Assembly: GCF_000350225.1 (NCBI RefSeq)
Contig: NW_005178528.1
Coordinates: forward strand, 124,001 to 188,000
Direction of reading: 5' to 3'
DNA: 64,000 nt
From: Chondrus crispus
Lineage: Eukaryota; Rhodophyta; Florideophyceae; Gigartinales; Gigartinaceae
The notes beneath the pieces were generated by a model, which worked only from the letters and a program-made list of their open reading frames with translations, was not told the DNA's origin and ran no database searches. Numbering within the stretch: the first letter of the stretch is position 1; every line of letters starts with the position of its first letter. The position numbers were made by a program, and so were the translations under genes. Shown piece by piece: positions 51,621 through 62,550 of the stretch.

Positions 51621-54600
51621 CCTACTCAAGCGAAAACGTCTTCCTTCGGGAAGCGCCTCAAAGCCATACAGGTAGTGCGAGCAGCCGTAATCCAGCAAAC
51701 TAGGAACGTGGTACCGAAACTTGGAGATATCGCGGATTGGGTTGAGAATAACCTTGAGACCGATGCTGCAAGGAACTACTTACAATCTTTGGGAGCCGAA
51801 AATGTATCCGAGGCAGAGGTTCGCAAATCAAAAATGAATCAACGTCAAGTCGCACAAGTCTATGCAATCGTGCAGGCGCTTCTTGGTTTCGGGAGAGGCA
51901 ATGATACTAGACCCTGGCAAATCTTCGAAATCATAAGCGACATTAACGGCGACAGCTTCAATGCTAGAGGTCTCCAGTGTACGTTTTTTAGCAACACGAG
52001 TTCCAAAAGGAATACTGTGAAAGAGCCACGATTCCTTACTTCGCCCGCAACTTCCTTCGAGGCAACGATGTTCCTAATCTATGTGGGAGTAGTTATGAAC
52101 TGTCACACCAGGAAACAAGGATCACCATGTGCCAAAAGAAAGAAGGTATTGCAGAACTACAAGGTCAATAGGGAGACGTCACAGCGTATTGGCTTTGCTG
52201 TTCAGCAAGTTATTCGAGCATGGGATTGCAAGGCCAGATATATGGGATTCAAGAACTGCGAAGAAATGATATATCCTTACATCACCTTGACAAGTGACGA
52301 CCGTGAGTTGTGCTTTACTGTGTTGAGTTCAGGCTTCGCCCACAAAAAACAGAAGGATACAATCACAGTCAACGCCGGGGCATTCTGTCTCCCCGATGAA
52401 TGTTCCCCACAATCATTTGGCCGCGCTCCAGTCGTGGATAATGCTCTCCGCGAGGCAGCAAAACTTGTTCTGAGTAATATCCGCTTCCTCGTGACATCGG
52501 ATTACTTGTATGAAATGCCTTCCATGGCGAATTGGATGGCTTTGGACAGGTTCAAGAAAGTTCAGGAAACGATCCCTCCCATCATCGATGGTTATCCGAA
52601 CGAAATGGTCAATCACGTGAAGAATTCCCTCCCACAACAAGACATAGAGATGGTTTCTTCCGTAAACTCCACTGAACAGGCGCGACAAGAAAACATCCTT
52701 TCAAGGAGCCTCACAGTTGTCGCCAGGCGCAGGACTGCTTCTAAGTCCGTCTCACACACCGACTCTGTACAGGCGGTGTGGGAAAGTGAATCGGTGAGTA
52801 GTGCTCCAGGCAGGTCAGAGTCCCGGGCAGGACGCTGGCCTGCACAATCACGGACTCTGTCAGTCACGCAGGAGTGTAAAGGTGAAGGCTGTAAGTGTCG
52901 AGAAGCTTTAAAGAATGTCTGCAGGGCAATGAAAAAGTACGCAAGGACGTATAGCTCTACATTCCCAGAGCTATTGCAGGAGGATATCTCATCATGTTCC
53001 GAACAAATATTGGAAGGATTACAGCTGGTGCTTTGTGACCCACCTTACAACTACCGAAGAGAGAACAATCTTCCGAATTCAACCGATGAGAACCTCAGCA
53101 AAAGTGACATGACTGATTGTGTGTTCGTGAGATCAGTCAGATGCTCCGTGAGGGTGGACATTCGTTTGTATTCTGCTCTGCATTGCAATTCAAACTCTGG
53201 TGTGACGCCTTCGCATCGTGTACAGTTGCAGTCAGTTCTGATAATGAAGATGAACCAGATGAGGAAGAATCAAATCAAGGCGATGAGGAAGGGCAGTCAG
53301 GAACCGAAGACCTCCTAGAATTGAATCTCCCTGCGGAGCGTCTCCGAATTTTCAGTGTGGATCCCTCACCAGTGCTTATGAACAGCATGCCGGGTCATTA
53401 TTACACGAATGCTGCCATCAAGACGACGGCTTTCAGACGAATTTCCGAGATGGCTGTACATGTCACTAGAAAGGACTCAATTCGAAGGACGCTTTCGCCC
53501 TGGTTAACTACGATAACTTCAACTTCGTCTCTTCCCGCCATCCGGCTTGGACTAACATTATCGACAACGTTCCGAGACTAGAAGAGGGAGAGAGGCTTAA
53601 GCACCCGGACGCCCGAAGTCAAAGTTCGTCCCGTTGCGACCGGAGCAGAAACCTCTACGTCTTCTCATGGAAATCATTTCTCGCTTGACTCAACCGGGTG
53701 ATTACGTTGTTGATATGTTCAGTGGAAACTTTTCAACTGGAGTGGCTTGTCTTTTGCTCAAAAAGCATCGGAGATTTGTGGCGTGTGAACGGGACCCGGT
53801 TGCCTGGCTTGCTGCGACAGAAAACTTGGAGCTGGTCTTTGCTCAGAGTGTTCTGAACCCATCTTCTGACACCAACATACCACAGTTGGAATCCGCAGCA
53901 GAGCTATTGTTGGCTCATAATCCGGCATTTACAAGGGCCGCTGAGAAGGGCTCAGATTGGAAGCCTCCGAGAGGATGTCCTTACTTTCAACAAGCTCCGG
54001 AGCATATTTTGAAGTTCCTAGCCACTAAGTTACAAGCACTAAATATGGTGCAAGAGTGCAAAGGAAAGCCTTTATCAGAGTGGGCGAGGGAATATATCGG
54101 AGGCTTTCAAACAGTTCACTGCGAAGATATAATTTTATATGAGTGTATGGTTCTCGGTTTGATTGAGGCTCCTTCAAAGCACTGGAATGATGGCTCTCTT
54201 GGTGTTTTTACGACCAGAACTGTTCGGAGGGGAGAGGTTATATGCCCTGTTTATGGAAAAATTGTTCATAGGGACTTAACAAAACAAAGTCAGTCCACAA
54301 AACAAGACGGTGAAAACGGTGTACTTGGGTGTACACCTGAAATGTTCCGCAACTGTTCATATCCGATTGAATTGAGCAGGAGTTTTCGGGGCGTGAGAGA
54401 GGTTTACATTGTTCCTGCGCAGTTCGGCGTGGCAAGAAGGATCAGACTGGCTACGGGGACTAGAGAGGTGGAGGGACACGGACTTCGGAAGGCGGGGACA
54501 CCGAATGTGTCCCTTTGCTACAAGCCGACAAAGGTAGCTGACCTGAATTTTGTTTGCGGCCATGATACAGTTTTATATGTCGCAACCACGGATATAGAGG

Positions 54601-54629
54601 CCGGTGCAGAACTTCTAGTCAGCGTATAG
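51618..54629 (+). pseudogene. Beta-class DNA methyltransferase with C-terminal SET-like domain
   Basis: Starts MPTQAKTSSFGKRLKAIQVV at 51618. Residues 1-460 are an unknown N-terminal region (with CKGEGCKC near 425). LQLVLCDPPYNYRRENN (about 53,020-53,060) is motif IV, DPPY, of amino-methyltransferases of N6-adenine type. After a frame change near 53,125 REISQMLREGGHSFVFCSAL follows. Further frame changes near 53,480 and 53,620 lead via NVPRLEEGERLKHPDAR to VPLRPEQKPLRLLMEIISRL and PGDYVVDMFSGNFSTGVACL, the SAM-binding motif I. The order IV then I marks the beta class (CcrM/HinfI). FSGNF replaces the usual FxGxG. The C-terminus, LGVFTTRTVRRGEVICPVYG, TPNVSLCY and VLYVATTDIEAGAELLVSV, is SET-like, but the final SET Tyr is absent. 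Fusion is clear, activity uncertain. No obvious stop interrupts the SET half. Confidence 0.8.
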
Positions 54630-54701
54630 AAGTATTTCGAGTTGTGTGGTTGTGCTAAAAGCTGTTGAATAAAGACCAGAGTTCTTGTTCCGCACATATA
54701 C

Positions 54702-57700
54702 TTATGCCCGACGTGGCGGATACCCTTCCTTTCGCCCCCACACCTGATAAATTCCACCGTCTGGGAGACTCCTGTGTTGTACTGCTGAGTTTGATGTGGA
54801 TATGAGACACATATGATCGTCGCTTTCTTCGCTCTCCTGTTCGCAGTAGTGAATAACTAATGCCTTTCGAACGTAGCTTTCAAGCTCACCCAGCGCTCTT
54901 CTTTCGTTTCGTTGTTGTATTAACACGCGGTATCCATCTTCCTCCGCTTCGCAATCCTTCACTGCGCAATATCGTATTGTTTCCTGACTTTCTTTCCCAC
55001 GAGCGTCCAGAATCTGGACTTGAAATACGGCTAGCACCATCCAGAACCTTCTGTCTTGATCATGCTCAGAATCTTTGTTCTCATGAAGGGTGAATGTGAG
55101 ATCAGGATCCGCGGTCGAAACTACACAAGCCTGCAGGGCTTGAATCACGCTACCATAGGATATAGTTGTCAGAACGGATGTTTAGTCCCTCTTTTGCCCG
55201 TCTGTTACTTTGCACCACTTCGCAGTTCCATATGTATGTACAGTTACAGAATTTCCATGCTCCGCCCGGCCACTTCTAAGACATATCTTGTGTTTCCATA
55301 AATGCTCTAAAAGCTCCCTTGCTTTCAACAGAAATTCAAGGTCAGATGATTGGAACATTTCTGAATATTGACCTCCGTCCGCAGTGTTTCCTAGGTTCAT
55401 AATTCTTGACTTGTCTACGCGCCAGCCCTTCCTACTGAGAGACGATGATAAAAGTCCTTTCCGATGGAATCGAAGGTTCTGCAGAACAGGAGTGGGGAAG
55501 CAGTCCTGAAGCTTTTGTAGTAATCTTCCGGCATCCTGCAGCCCAGAACTGTCGTAGCCCAAGAGATTCAAAACCGACTTCGCTGACTCAAAGCTCCATC
55601 CGTTCTCACTGGTGCCAATGCCTTCCGTCTCGATTGCCAGACGAGTCTTCCAGTCGTTGGCAAGACGATGTTCCATAGCCTGTAATTGTGAGTTTTTCAT
55701 ATTGGATTGAGCCACCCCCCTCTTCAATGGCTGATGAGCGCTTTCAAACAACAATTCTTGTACATGTCTTACTCTACCGAACAGTGGCAATGTATGTGTG
55801 AAGAACTCCAACAGTCTGTGAAGGTTTGGTTTGTCCAAATGAGTGGAGGCAAAGCTGTTTGTGCGACACAGCTTATCTACTCGAGATGGGTAACGAAGTG
55901 CCATATTCCGAATCTCCAGGAGTCTTTTGGTTCCTCCTTCTTCATTGTGTGTGTCTAATGACCCTTTACCATCTATTCTTGATTCCGGAAAGTACTGCGT
56001 CCTGCTCACGAGAGAGGAAAACAGGTCGAGGAGGTTGAGAGCTTCATCGATAGTAGCACAGTTTCCGCTTACTCCCTCGCGAGTGATTTTGTGCACGTAC
56101 CAAGTGCACTTTATCGCTCGTGGTGCTACCAAGAGCAGGCAGTACATAGACGATATCGTCATTGAATGTAGCACATGCTTGTCATGGTTGATTAGGCTCT
56201 CCTGATATATGAGAAGTCCATCCTTCAAAGCCACTTTGGCAATCGCCTCAGCATCTCTGCGTACATCTTTTGGTAGCAATGTTATACAGAGATTCATGAT
56301 GTCGCGACCAATCCCGAGGAAAAGATGATCGGGAGCCACAACGCATGAGCGATACGAATCGAAAACAGAAGGAACAACCGGTTTCCTACTGCCAAGTACA
56401 CGAGGTACACTAGCGCGAACGTGTTGTAGTTTTGCAGAGAGTTGATGAAGTGCCTGCAAACTTGTCTCAAACGTATCTGCGTCATCCATTCCGAGGGCTT
56501 TCAACTCTTCCCTGGATAACTTGGATCTCCTCAATGCAGTAGCCCGGTTCTCATCTCTCGCGAAAGATGGATGGTGGGAATGGATGCGAGTTGTGTAACA
56601 ATACTTGCTTCCTTGAGATCCGGACTTGTCGTACCTTCCATAGCTGCATAAGTGACATGGAACATTGGAGCAGTGCCCTAGTAGGTCCAAAGTGTGGGAG
56701 ACTGCGGGATAGTCCCCGACGTACCCGACGACATCGAGAAAAAGAACAACCTTCTCTCTTTCTGCGGTAGTCATCTCAAATCCCTTTTCTGTCCCCTCAA
56801 TGATATCATCAATAACTGCCGCCAGTACCTCGTTTGTAGATACTCTTGGAGGAGTTAACCCGATGGGTCTGATGGCTCCGGCTCCGTTGCGGTTCTCCGG
56901 AGCCATACCTATTGGCAGCATGTATACACCACCCATGCTTCCCTTCTTTCCAATGTACGGCGTAAATCCATCAGAGTACAGAAACATTCTGTACACAACG
57001 TACTTTCTTCCATCTTCTAGACGTCCACTGCTCTCCGCATCGACGCGATGGCCCTTGTCCATCGGATTATCATCCGCAGATACTCGTTTCACTACGATTT
57101 TGTCAAACATCTGGTTGTAAACCCCCCTATTCGTGCCAGTGAGATTCGAAACATTTCTTTCAGAAGATACAACCAAGCTGGTGGCGTAGTCGTCATCACA
57201 GTTATGTCTTCTCCACATCTTATACACAAGGAAGGGTGTTTGCGTGGGTTCTTCCGAATCTTCGGCATCTGGCTGTCCTGGAAGTGCAAGTTCGACGACC
57301 ATGTCACTGGGAAGGAATGCCCGAGATTCTGGTCTCTTCATCTTCATCCTTTTGGTACGCTTTGAATTGGACTGCTCCTGCGGTTCTGTCCAGTTCGGAT
57401 CATCGTAAACAAAGAAGGAAGATACAGCTGCATTAAAGCTCATGTTTGTTGAGGACGTTACTGCAAACTGGGCTTGCATCAATCTGCCCTTCACCGCGTC
57501 ATTTGTTTCGAACGTGATGTTAAGAAGGAGCCCTTTTCGAAGTTGCACCGTCAAACCATCTTCGGTTGGAATCCGATAAACAGATAGACTCCCAGCCCTA
57601 TCCTGTATTATTGGAGTGTCCTCAATATCCAAGAACCTTGGTACCTCGCTTGACGGATCCATATCATGCCGTCTTCCTTGCACCATCTCCCGCAATCTTG

Positions 57701-58535
57701 CTGTCGAAAAGTCAAGTTTCGCCCAGTTGCTAGGCCTTACAATCATGGTAGGAGCGCTGTCCTGTGAGGAATACTTTCCAACACCAGCCTTCGACCCAGC
57801 CTTCGAGAAATCCACAGTAAACATTTCTACACTACAAGGAACGAAGAAGTTGGATTTCGCAAATGGACGAACACGTCTTTTCAGAGTAGATGTACTTGGC
57901 AGTTTGAGAGTGAGCTGCCTTTCATTCGGTCTCCAGTTCCTAAAGTTAGCAAGTGTCTGATACGCAGTCTCGCTGAGACGTGTGCTCCCAGTTGCTCTTA
58001 TCAGTGATGCAATATTTGTCCAGGTCAATCAAATTCCACCAGAAGCACCGTCGAACATGCTGTCTATCAGCTCTTCGCACCCTTCAGCTTCGTAGACAAC
58101 ATCCTGCTCAACGCTCAATCCAATTTCTAATCCAGAAATTCGTTCGCTTTCTTCACAACGGAGCGTGTCATTTCGTTCGGAGTGAGGACTTAATGGAAAT
58201 GCCTCCACGCCGTCATGCATCACGCCTTGTTTTTCTTGGACGTCGCTTAAAAGCCCGTCTTTCAAAAGGGAAGCATAGGATTCTGATTGACGGTCTAGTA
58301 ATTTGAATCCATTCCCTGGACGTTTTGCTGGCTTTGTAGACAGTTGCCTACATGGCCCTGCTCTTTTTCGATGTCTTTCAAGCTGAGGTTCAGAAGAAGA
58401 TGGTGCGTGCCCATCCGAAGTAGTCCCTTGTGATGCAACATCTTCGGAACGCTTTGCATAAGGTCCGCGTTTTTTAAGAACCCAACGACTCTTGCTTTGA
58501 CGCCCCATCTGTGACGGTTTCGACCAGGTTTTCAA
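54702..58535 (-). pseudogene. TNP2-like DDE transposase, copy 2, with two in-frame stops
   Basis: A single minus-strand frame of about 1,278 codons, broken only by TGA 58029-58031 and TAA 55182-55184. The N-terminus (58029-58535) has RHRKRAGPCRQLSTKPAKRP. The middle holds the catalytic core: YSDGFTPYIGKKGSMGGVYM, RPIGLTPPRVSTNEVLAAVI, then LFLDVVGYVGDYPAVSHTLD (probable second Asp) and GHCSNVPCHLCSYGRY with the Cys pair of TNP2/CACTA-type transposases. Later FDSYRSCVVAPDHLFLGIGR and NMKNSQLQAMEHRLANDWKT are conserved with copy 1. The end (ESYVRKALVIHYCEQESEES) lies after TAA and belongs to the same frame. It would cut and paste the element. I could not find the element's terminal repeats. Confidence 0.8.
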
Positions 58536-58895
58536 CTGGAAGTGGGGCTGCAGTGAAGTTTGGCATGGACCTCGGCATTAACAAGACTTCAGCAAGCTTA
58601 CTGCTCTACAGATGAAAGAAGGTCTTTTGTTACATTTGGCGATGCATACGGTTGTACCGTTAATATTAAAGCTTGGTTCAATGAATAGAAACGGTAAGAA
58701 TGAGATGCTCCTACTCGCATTTTGATGTGATACCGCACGAAAAAAGCTCAATGGATGGCTGTCATTAAGGGCAACCATGCCATACCGAATTCGGTAATTT
58801 CAAATTGAGATTTCAGAACCTATATTCTGCTATTGACACGTGCCCATGAAAATGTAACTGATTTTCACTCAGATGCCCTGCTCGAACTCAGAAAA
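58536..58895. other. 5' flank of transposase, no gene recognised
   Basis: 360 bp, AT-rich. No frame of interest. The right end of the large transposon probably lies here or just beyond. Confidence 0.4.
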
Positions 58896-58925
58896 GGCGG
58901 TAGTTTGATATATCAAACTACCGCC
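58896..58925. repeat. 30-bp perfect palindrome
   Basis: GGCGGTAGTTTGATA directly followed by its reverse complement (no spacer). Confidence 0.95.
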
Positions 58926-58949
58926 TACTGCATATATAGTTCCAGGACC

Positions 58950-59165
58950 AGATCCAACTCTCTGCACGCCCCTCGTCCGCAGTCCTGACCCACCACACAT
59001 CTTCTTTTCTGGCAGTTTCATTTCCGCGAGTTGCGTGTTCGGTTGAAATCTCATGCACAGTAAGTGACGCCACTTCTGCCACAATCCTGACCCATCGCGA
59101 ATCCTCTTTTCTGACAGTTTCATTTCCGCGAGTTGCATGTTCGGTGGAAATCTCATGTGGAGACA
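58950..59165. repeat. Two copies of an approximately 110-bp direct repeat
   Basis: Shared words CAGTTTCATTTCCGCGAGTT, TGAAATCTCATG / GGAAATCTCATG and GACCCACC / GACCCATC mark two copies about 110 bp apart. No gene. Confidence 0.8.
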
Positions 59166-60053
59166 CGAGTGCGCTGCACACGTTGGGTAAGTGAGCGCTT
59201 TCTCTAGGCAATACCGTTTTGCGATTAGCTACAAAGCTTTAACGTACGTGCGCACATTCTCTAACACATTGAAAGTGTCGAAGAACTGTTCTGACCAATC
59301 CTCACAGCGTTCCTTGTCTCACTGCAGGTCAACCCGCCCATCGTCTAACTCAGGATCAAGTAAGCCATCAGTACATGTAATGTGACCGTAACTGACCTCT
59401 CCTGTTATATTTCTTGGCGTTGATTATTGTATTTAACGGAAGCGCAATGAACCACTGCCGCGGTATTTCGGTATTTGGAGGGGGTAGATGTATTGTATGT
59501 AGCCGTAACAATACTCTTTGGTTGCTACAAATAAATGTGATGTGAACGCCGCTAGAACTGCTATCGGTTTCATCCTTCGGGATGGGACCGTTTCTGGACC
59601 AGCGGGGTGACATCACCTTTGCAAGAAAGGCACTGGACTAACATTTCATTGACTGAGAGTAGGTCGCGGCATTACGTCTAGTGCTGCATTGGGGCTGCGA
59701 ATGGACACATGTTGTCTCACTGCCCTGGAGCAGCAAAACATAGTCGTCGGTGGCTGCGCAGATGCAGCGGTGATCACCGTCTCATCATTACCTCAATGTA
59801 CCAAAAATTGGCCCTGCAAGACCTACTCCGTGTGCAGCTCCAGCCAACCATCTACCGCCACGGGCCAGGTATAGCTGCTGTGCCATAACTATGGTGCTTT
59901 CTAGCAAATGGCGTCATTGGTAAAAAATGTGCAAAATCGCGACATGAAATCAGCAAGCGTTGCTACATTTATGACACATTTTTTGCTGGCCCGGACCAAA
60001 ATATTTGCGCAAATTTTTTATTGCCCCAGATAGGCTAATTTGACCTTCCTGTG
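59166..60053. other. Non-coding region
   Basis: About 890 bp without a supported gene; short frames only. Confidence 0.45.
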
Positions 60054-61186
60054 ATTTTGAGTTTCGAGTACCCTTTTTGTACTCGAAACTCATTATGAGT
60101 TTCGAACCCCTTTTTTGGTACTCGAAACTCATACTGAAGATACCGTACGCGTGAACATTTGCAGGCGATTCAGACATAGATAGTTGACAACGACGGCGTA
60201 GCAAATAGAAAGAAGAAGATGGTACGAGTGAGTCAGCATTAATTTCTGGGGTCCTTTATCACTTTTTTCTCTGTCTAATTCTAGGTATGCTTTGTTAAAT
60301 AGACGCTTCTTCACTTGAACGCCTGCACTGCTCTTCCGCTATGTCCTGCCAACTCCATCGCTGCAGGCGCCGCATTCGCAAGTATTCGGATTATCAGTCA
60401 TCCTCGCAATCGCATGCGTGCGCGTTCGTTTATGTAACCCTTCGTTGGCTCCTAATTGGGCGCCCAGCTAAGGGAAACGTTTTTCACACCATGACCAAAG
60501 TGTTCGGGCGAACAGTCGGGATTTGCTGGTCATGGTTCGTGAACCATGACAGGCAAATCTCGACTGTTATTTTTTGTTAAAATTACATATGTTTATAATT
60601 AGCTGGTCATGGTTCGCGAACCATGACCAGCAAAATCTGGACTGATAATATTTTGTTAAAATTACTGACATTTGTAATTTGCTGGTCATGGTTCGCGAAC
60701 CATGACCAGCAAATCCCGACTGTTCTCCCGAACACTTTCGTCATGGTGTGAAAAACGTTTCCCTTAGCTGGGCGCCCAATTAGGAGCCAACGAAGGGTTA
60801 CATAAACGAACGCGCACGCATGCGATTGCGAGGATGACAGATAATCCGAATACTTGCGAATGCGGCGCCTGCAGCGATGGAGTTGGCAGGACATAGCGGA
60901 AGAGCAGTGCAGGCGTTCAAGTGAAGAAGCGTCTATTTAAGAAAGCATACCTAGAATTAGACAGAGAAAAAAGTGATAAAGGACCCCAGAAATTAATGCT
61001 GACTCACTCGTACCATCTTCTTCTTTCTTTTTGCTACGCCGTCGTTGTCAACTATCTATGTCTGAATCGCCTGCAAATGTTCACGCGTACGGTATCTTCA
61101 TTATGAGTTTCGAGTACCAAAAAAGGGGTTCGAAACTCATAATGAGTTTCGAACCCCTGAAAAAAGGTACTCGAAACTCAAAATGA
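60054..61186. repeat. 1.13-kb near-perfect palindrome
   Basis: The left arm (from about 60054) and right arm (to about 61186) mirror each other around 60617. Matching frames occur on opposite strands (minus 60129-60314 and plus 60921-61106; plus 60341-60580 and minus 60607-60894). The centre is a foldback element (60500-60735) of three 30-bp palindromes. The arms differ at only a few positions, so the inverted duplication is recent. Confidence 0.9.
60500..60735. mobile_element. Foldback MITE-like element, copy 1
   Basis: Begins GTGTTCGGGCGAACAGTCGG and ends with the mirror CCCGAACAC. Contains GCTGGTCATGGTTCG plus its reverse complement at 60602-60631 and 60681-60710, and an imperfect one at 60525-60554; spacing 77-79 bp. 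A second copy is at 62315-62550. Confidence 0.8.
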
Positions 61187-61580
61187 GAATTGTCTCAAAG
61201 TATGTGCATGGGCGCTTCAGGGGCGGGGCAGGTACTGTACTGTGCGCATGTACCGTATCCTCATTTCGAGTTTCGAGTACCAAAAAAGAGGGGTTCGAAA
61301 CTCATAATTTGTTGGAACCCCTGAAAAAAGGGACTCGAAACTCAAAATGAGAATTGTCTCGAAGTATGTGCATGGGGCGCTTCAGGGGCGGGGCAAGTAC
61401 TGTACTGTGCGTATATACAGTATCCTCATTTCGAGTTTCGAGTACCAAAAAAGAGGGGTTCGAAACTCATAATTTGTTGGAACCCCTGAAAAAAGGGACT
61501 CGAAACTCAAAATGAGAATTGTCTCGAAGTATGTGCATGGGGCGCTTCAGGGGCGGGGCAGGTACTGTACTGTGCTGGTC
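61098..61580. repeat. Three tandem repeats of about 165 bp
   Basis: TCATT-prefixed GAGTTTCGAGTACCAAAAAA starts at about 61098, 61261 and 61426. Each unit contains internal inverted repeats (GAGTTTCGAGTACC / GGTACTCGAAACTC or variants) and the block CGCTTCAGGGGCGGGGCA. The first unit overlaps the outer right arm of the palindrome. Confidence 0.9.
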
Positions 61581-62314
61581 TTTGGATACACAACGGGCGA
61601 TTGCAACTGCCTGGTAACTTTTTCCAGCGGCAACCCCCGCCGTGGATGGTCAGCCGAATGTTTCTTGGTGCTGACGTTTCAGGCATGCATATTGTGCAAG
61701 CCGCTGCCGCCAAAGTGGAGCCCCGTGTTATGAGACAGCGTCTGGACATCTGTCTGGCCCATGACTCGTGGTCCACATGCCGCTACCCTGACCTTCTGCC
61801 AGGAGAAAGCACCTTGTACCTTCGCGGTGAAGCTGACGCCATTGTCGCAAACGAAGCAGCGGAGCCAATGCGTGAGGCGCGGCCGAATATCCTTTGGGAG
61901 CGCGTGCCTGATGGCCCGCACCTTCTTTTGCAACGGTTCGGCAGACCGGCAGCACGGGCCGTGCATACGTTTTGTGAGCGCCTTTCGAACCAATAAACCC
62001 CTGCAGATTACTTCGCTTTCTTCCCTTGGGAAATGGCTCTCGATATTGGTCGCGAGAACGGAGACGGGATGAGCCTCGAAACACGGTTTTGGTAATCACG
62101 GTATGCGGGATATTTTTCAGATGAGATGTACTCTGCGAGTGGGGTCGTGATTTGGAAAAGGATAGTATACACCACAGGCAACAGGTGAGTGAAGCAGACA
62201 GGAGCGGAAGTCATAATTCAATGGTGATTATTTTCCGAAGTGACGTCTGGAAAAGTAAGGACTGGATGGGCTGTTAGAGACGGCGTAGTGAAGAAAAGGG
62301 TATGCTTCGGAAAA
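61581..62314. other. Non-coding region with overlapping unsupported frames
   Basis: Frames on both strands (61601-61996 plus; 61507-61776, 61679-61993 and 61728-62099 minus) overlap each other and show no family motif, so none is called. Confidence 0.4.
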
Positions 62315-62550
62315 GTGTTCGGGCGAACAGTCGGGATTTGCTGGTCATGGTTCGAGAAGCATGATTAACAAATCTGGACTGTTATTTTTTGTTAAAATTA
62401 CAGACGTTTATACTTAGCTGGTCATGGTTCGCGAACCATGACCAGCAAAATATGGACTGTTACTTTTTTGATAAAATTATAGGCGTTTATAATTTGCTGG
62501 TCATGGTTCGCGAACCATGACCAGCAAATCGCGACTGTTCGCCTGAACAC
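62315..62550. mobile_element. Foldback MITE-like element, copy 2
   Basis: GTGTTCGGGCGAACAGTCGG ... GAACAC with three palindromes: a degenerate one at 62340-62369 and perfect 30-bp ones at 62417-62446 and 62496-62525. Flanks extend the inverted repeat (GAAAAG / CTTTTC). Confidence 0.85.

Noticed and set aside
40004..58535. Alternative genetic code for the in-frame stops
   Set aside because: All three stop codons appear in frame and also end genes elsewhere, and the gypsy elements show ordinary decay; point lesions are simpler.
54702..58535. Kyakuja-Dileera-Zisupton (KDZ) transposase
   Set aside because: The GDYPAVSH...GH...CHLC block and order fit TNP2/CACTA-type better; KDZ hallmarks were not seen.
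60341..60894. Pair of identical small proteins on opposite strands
   Set aside because: Mirror halves of the 1.1-kb palindrome; no domain or start context.
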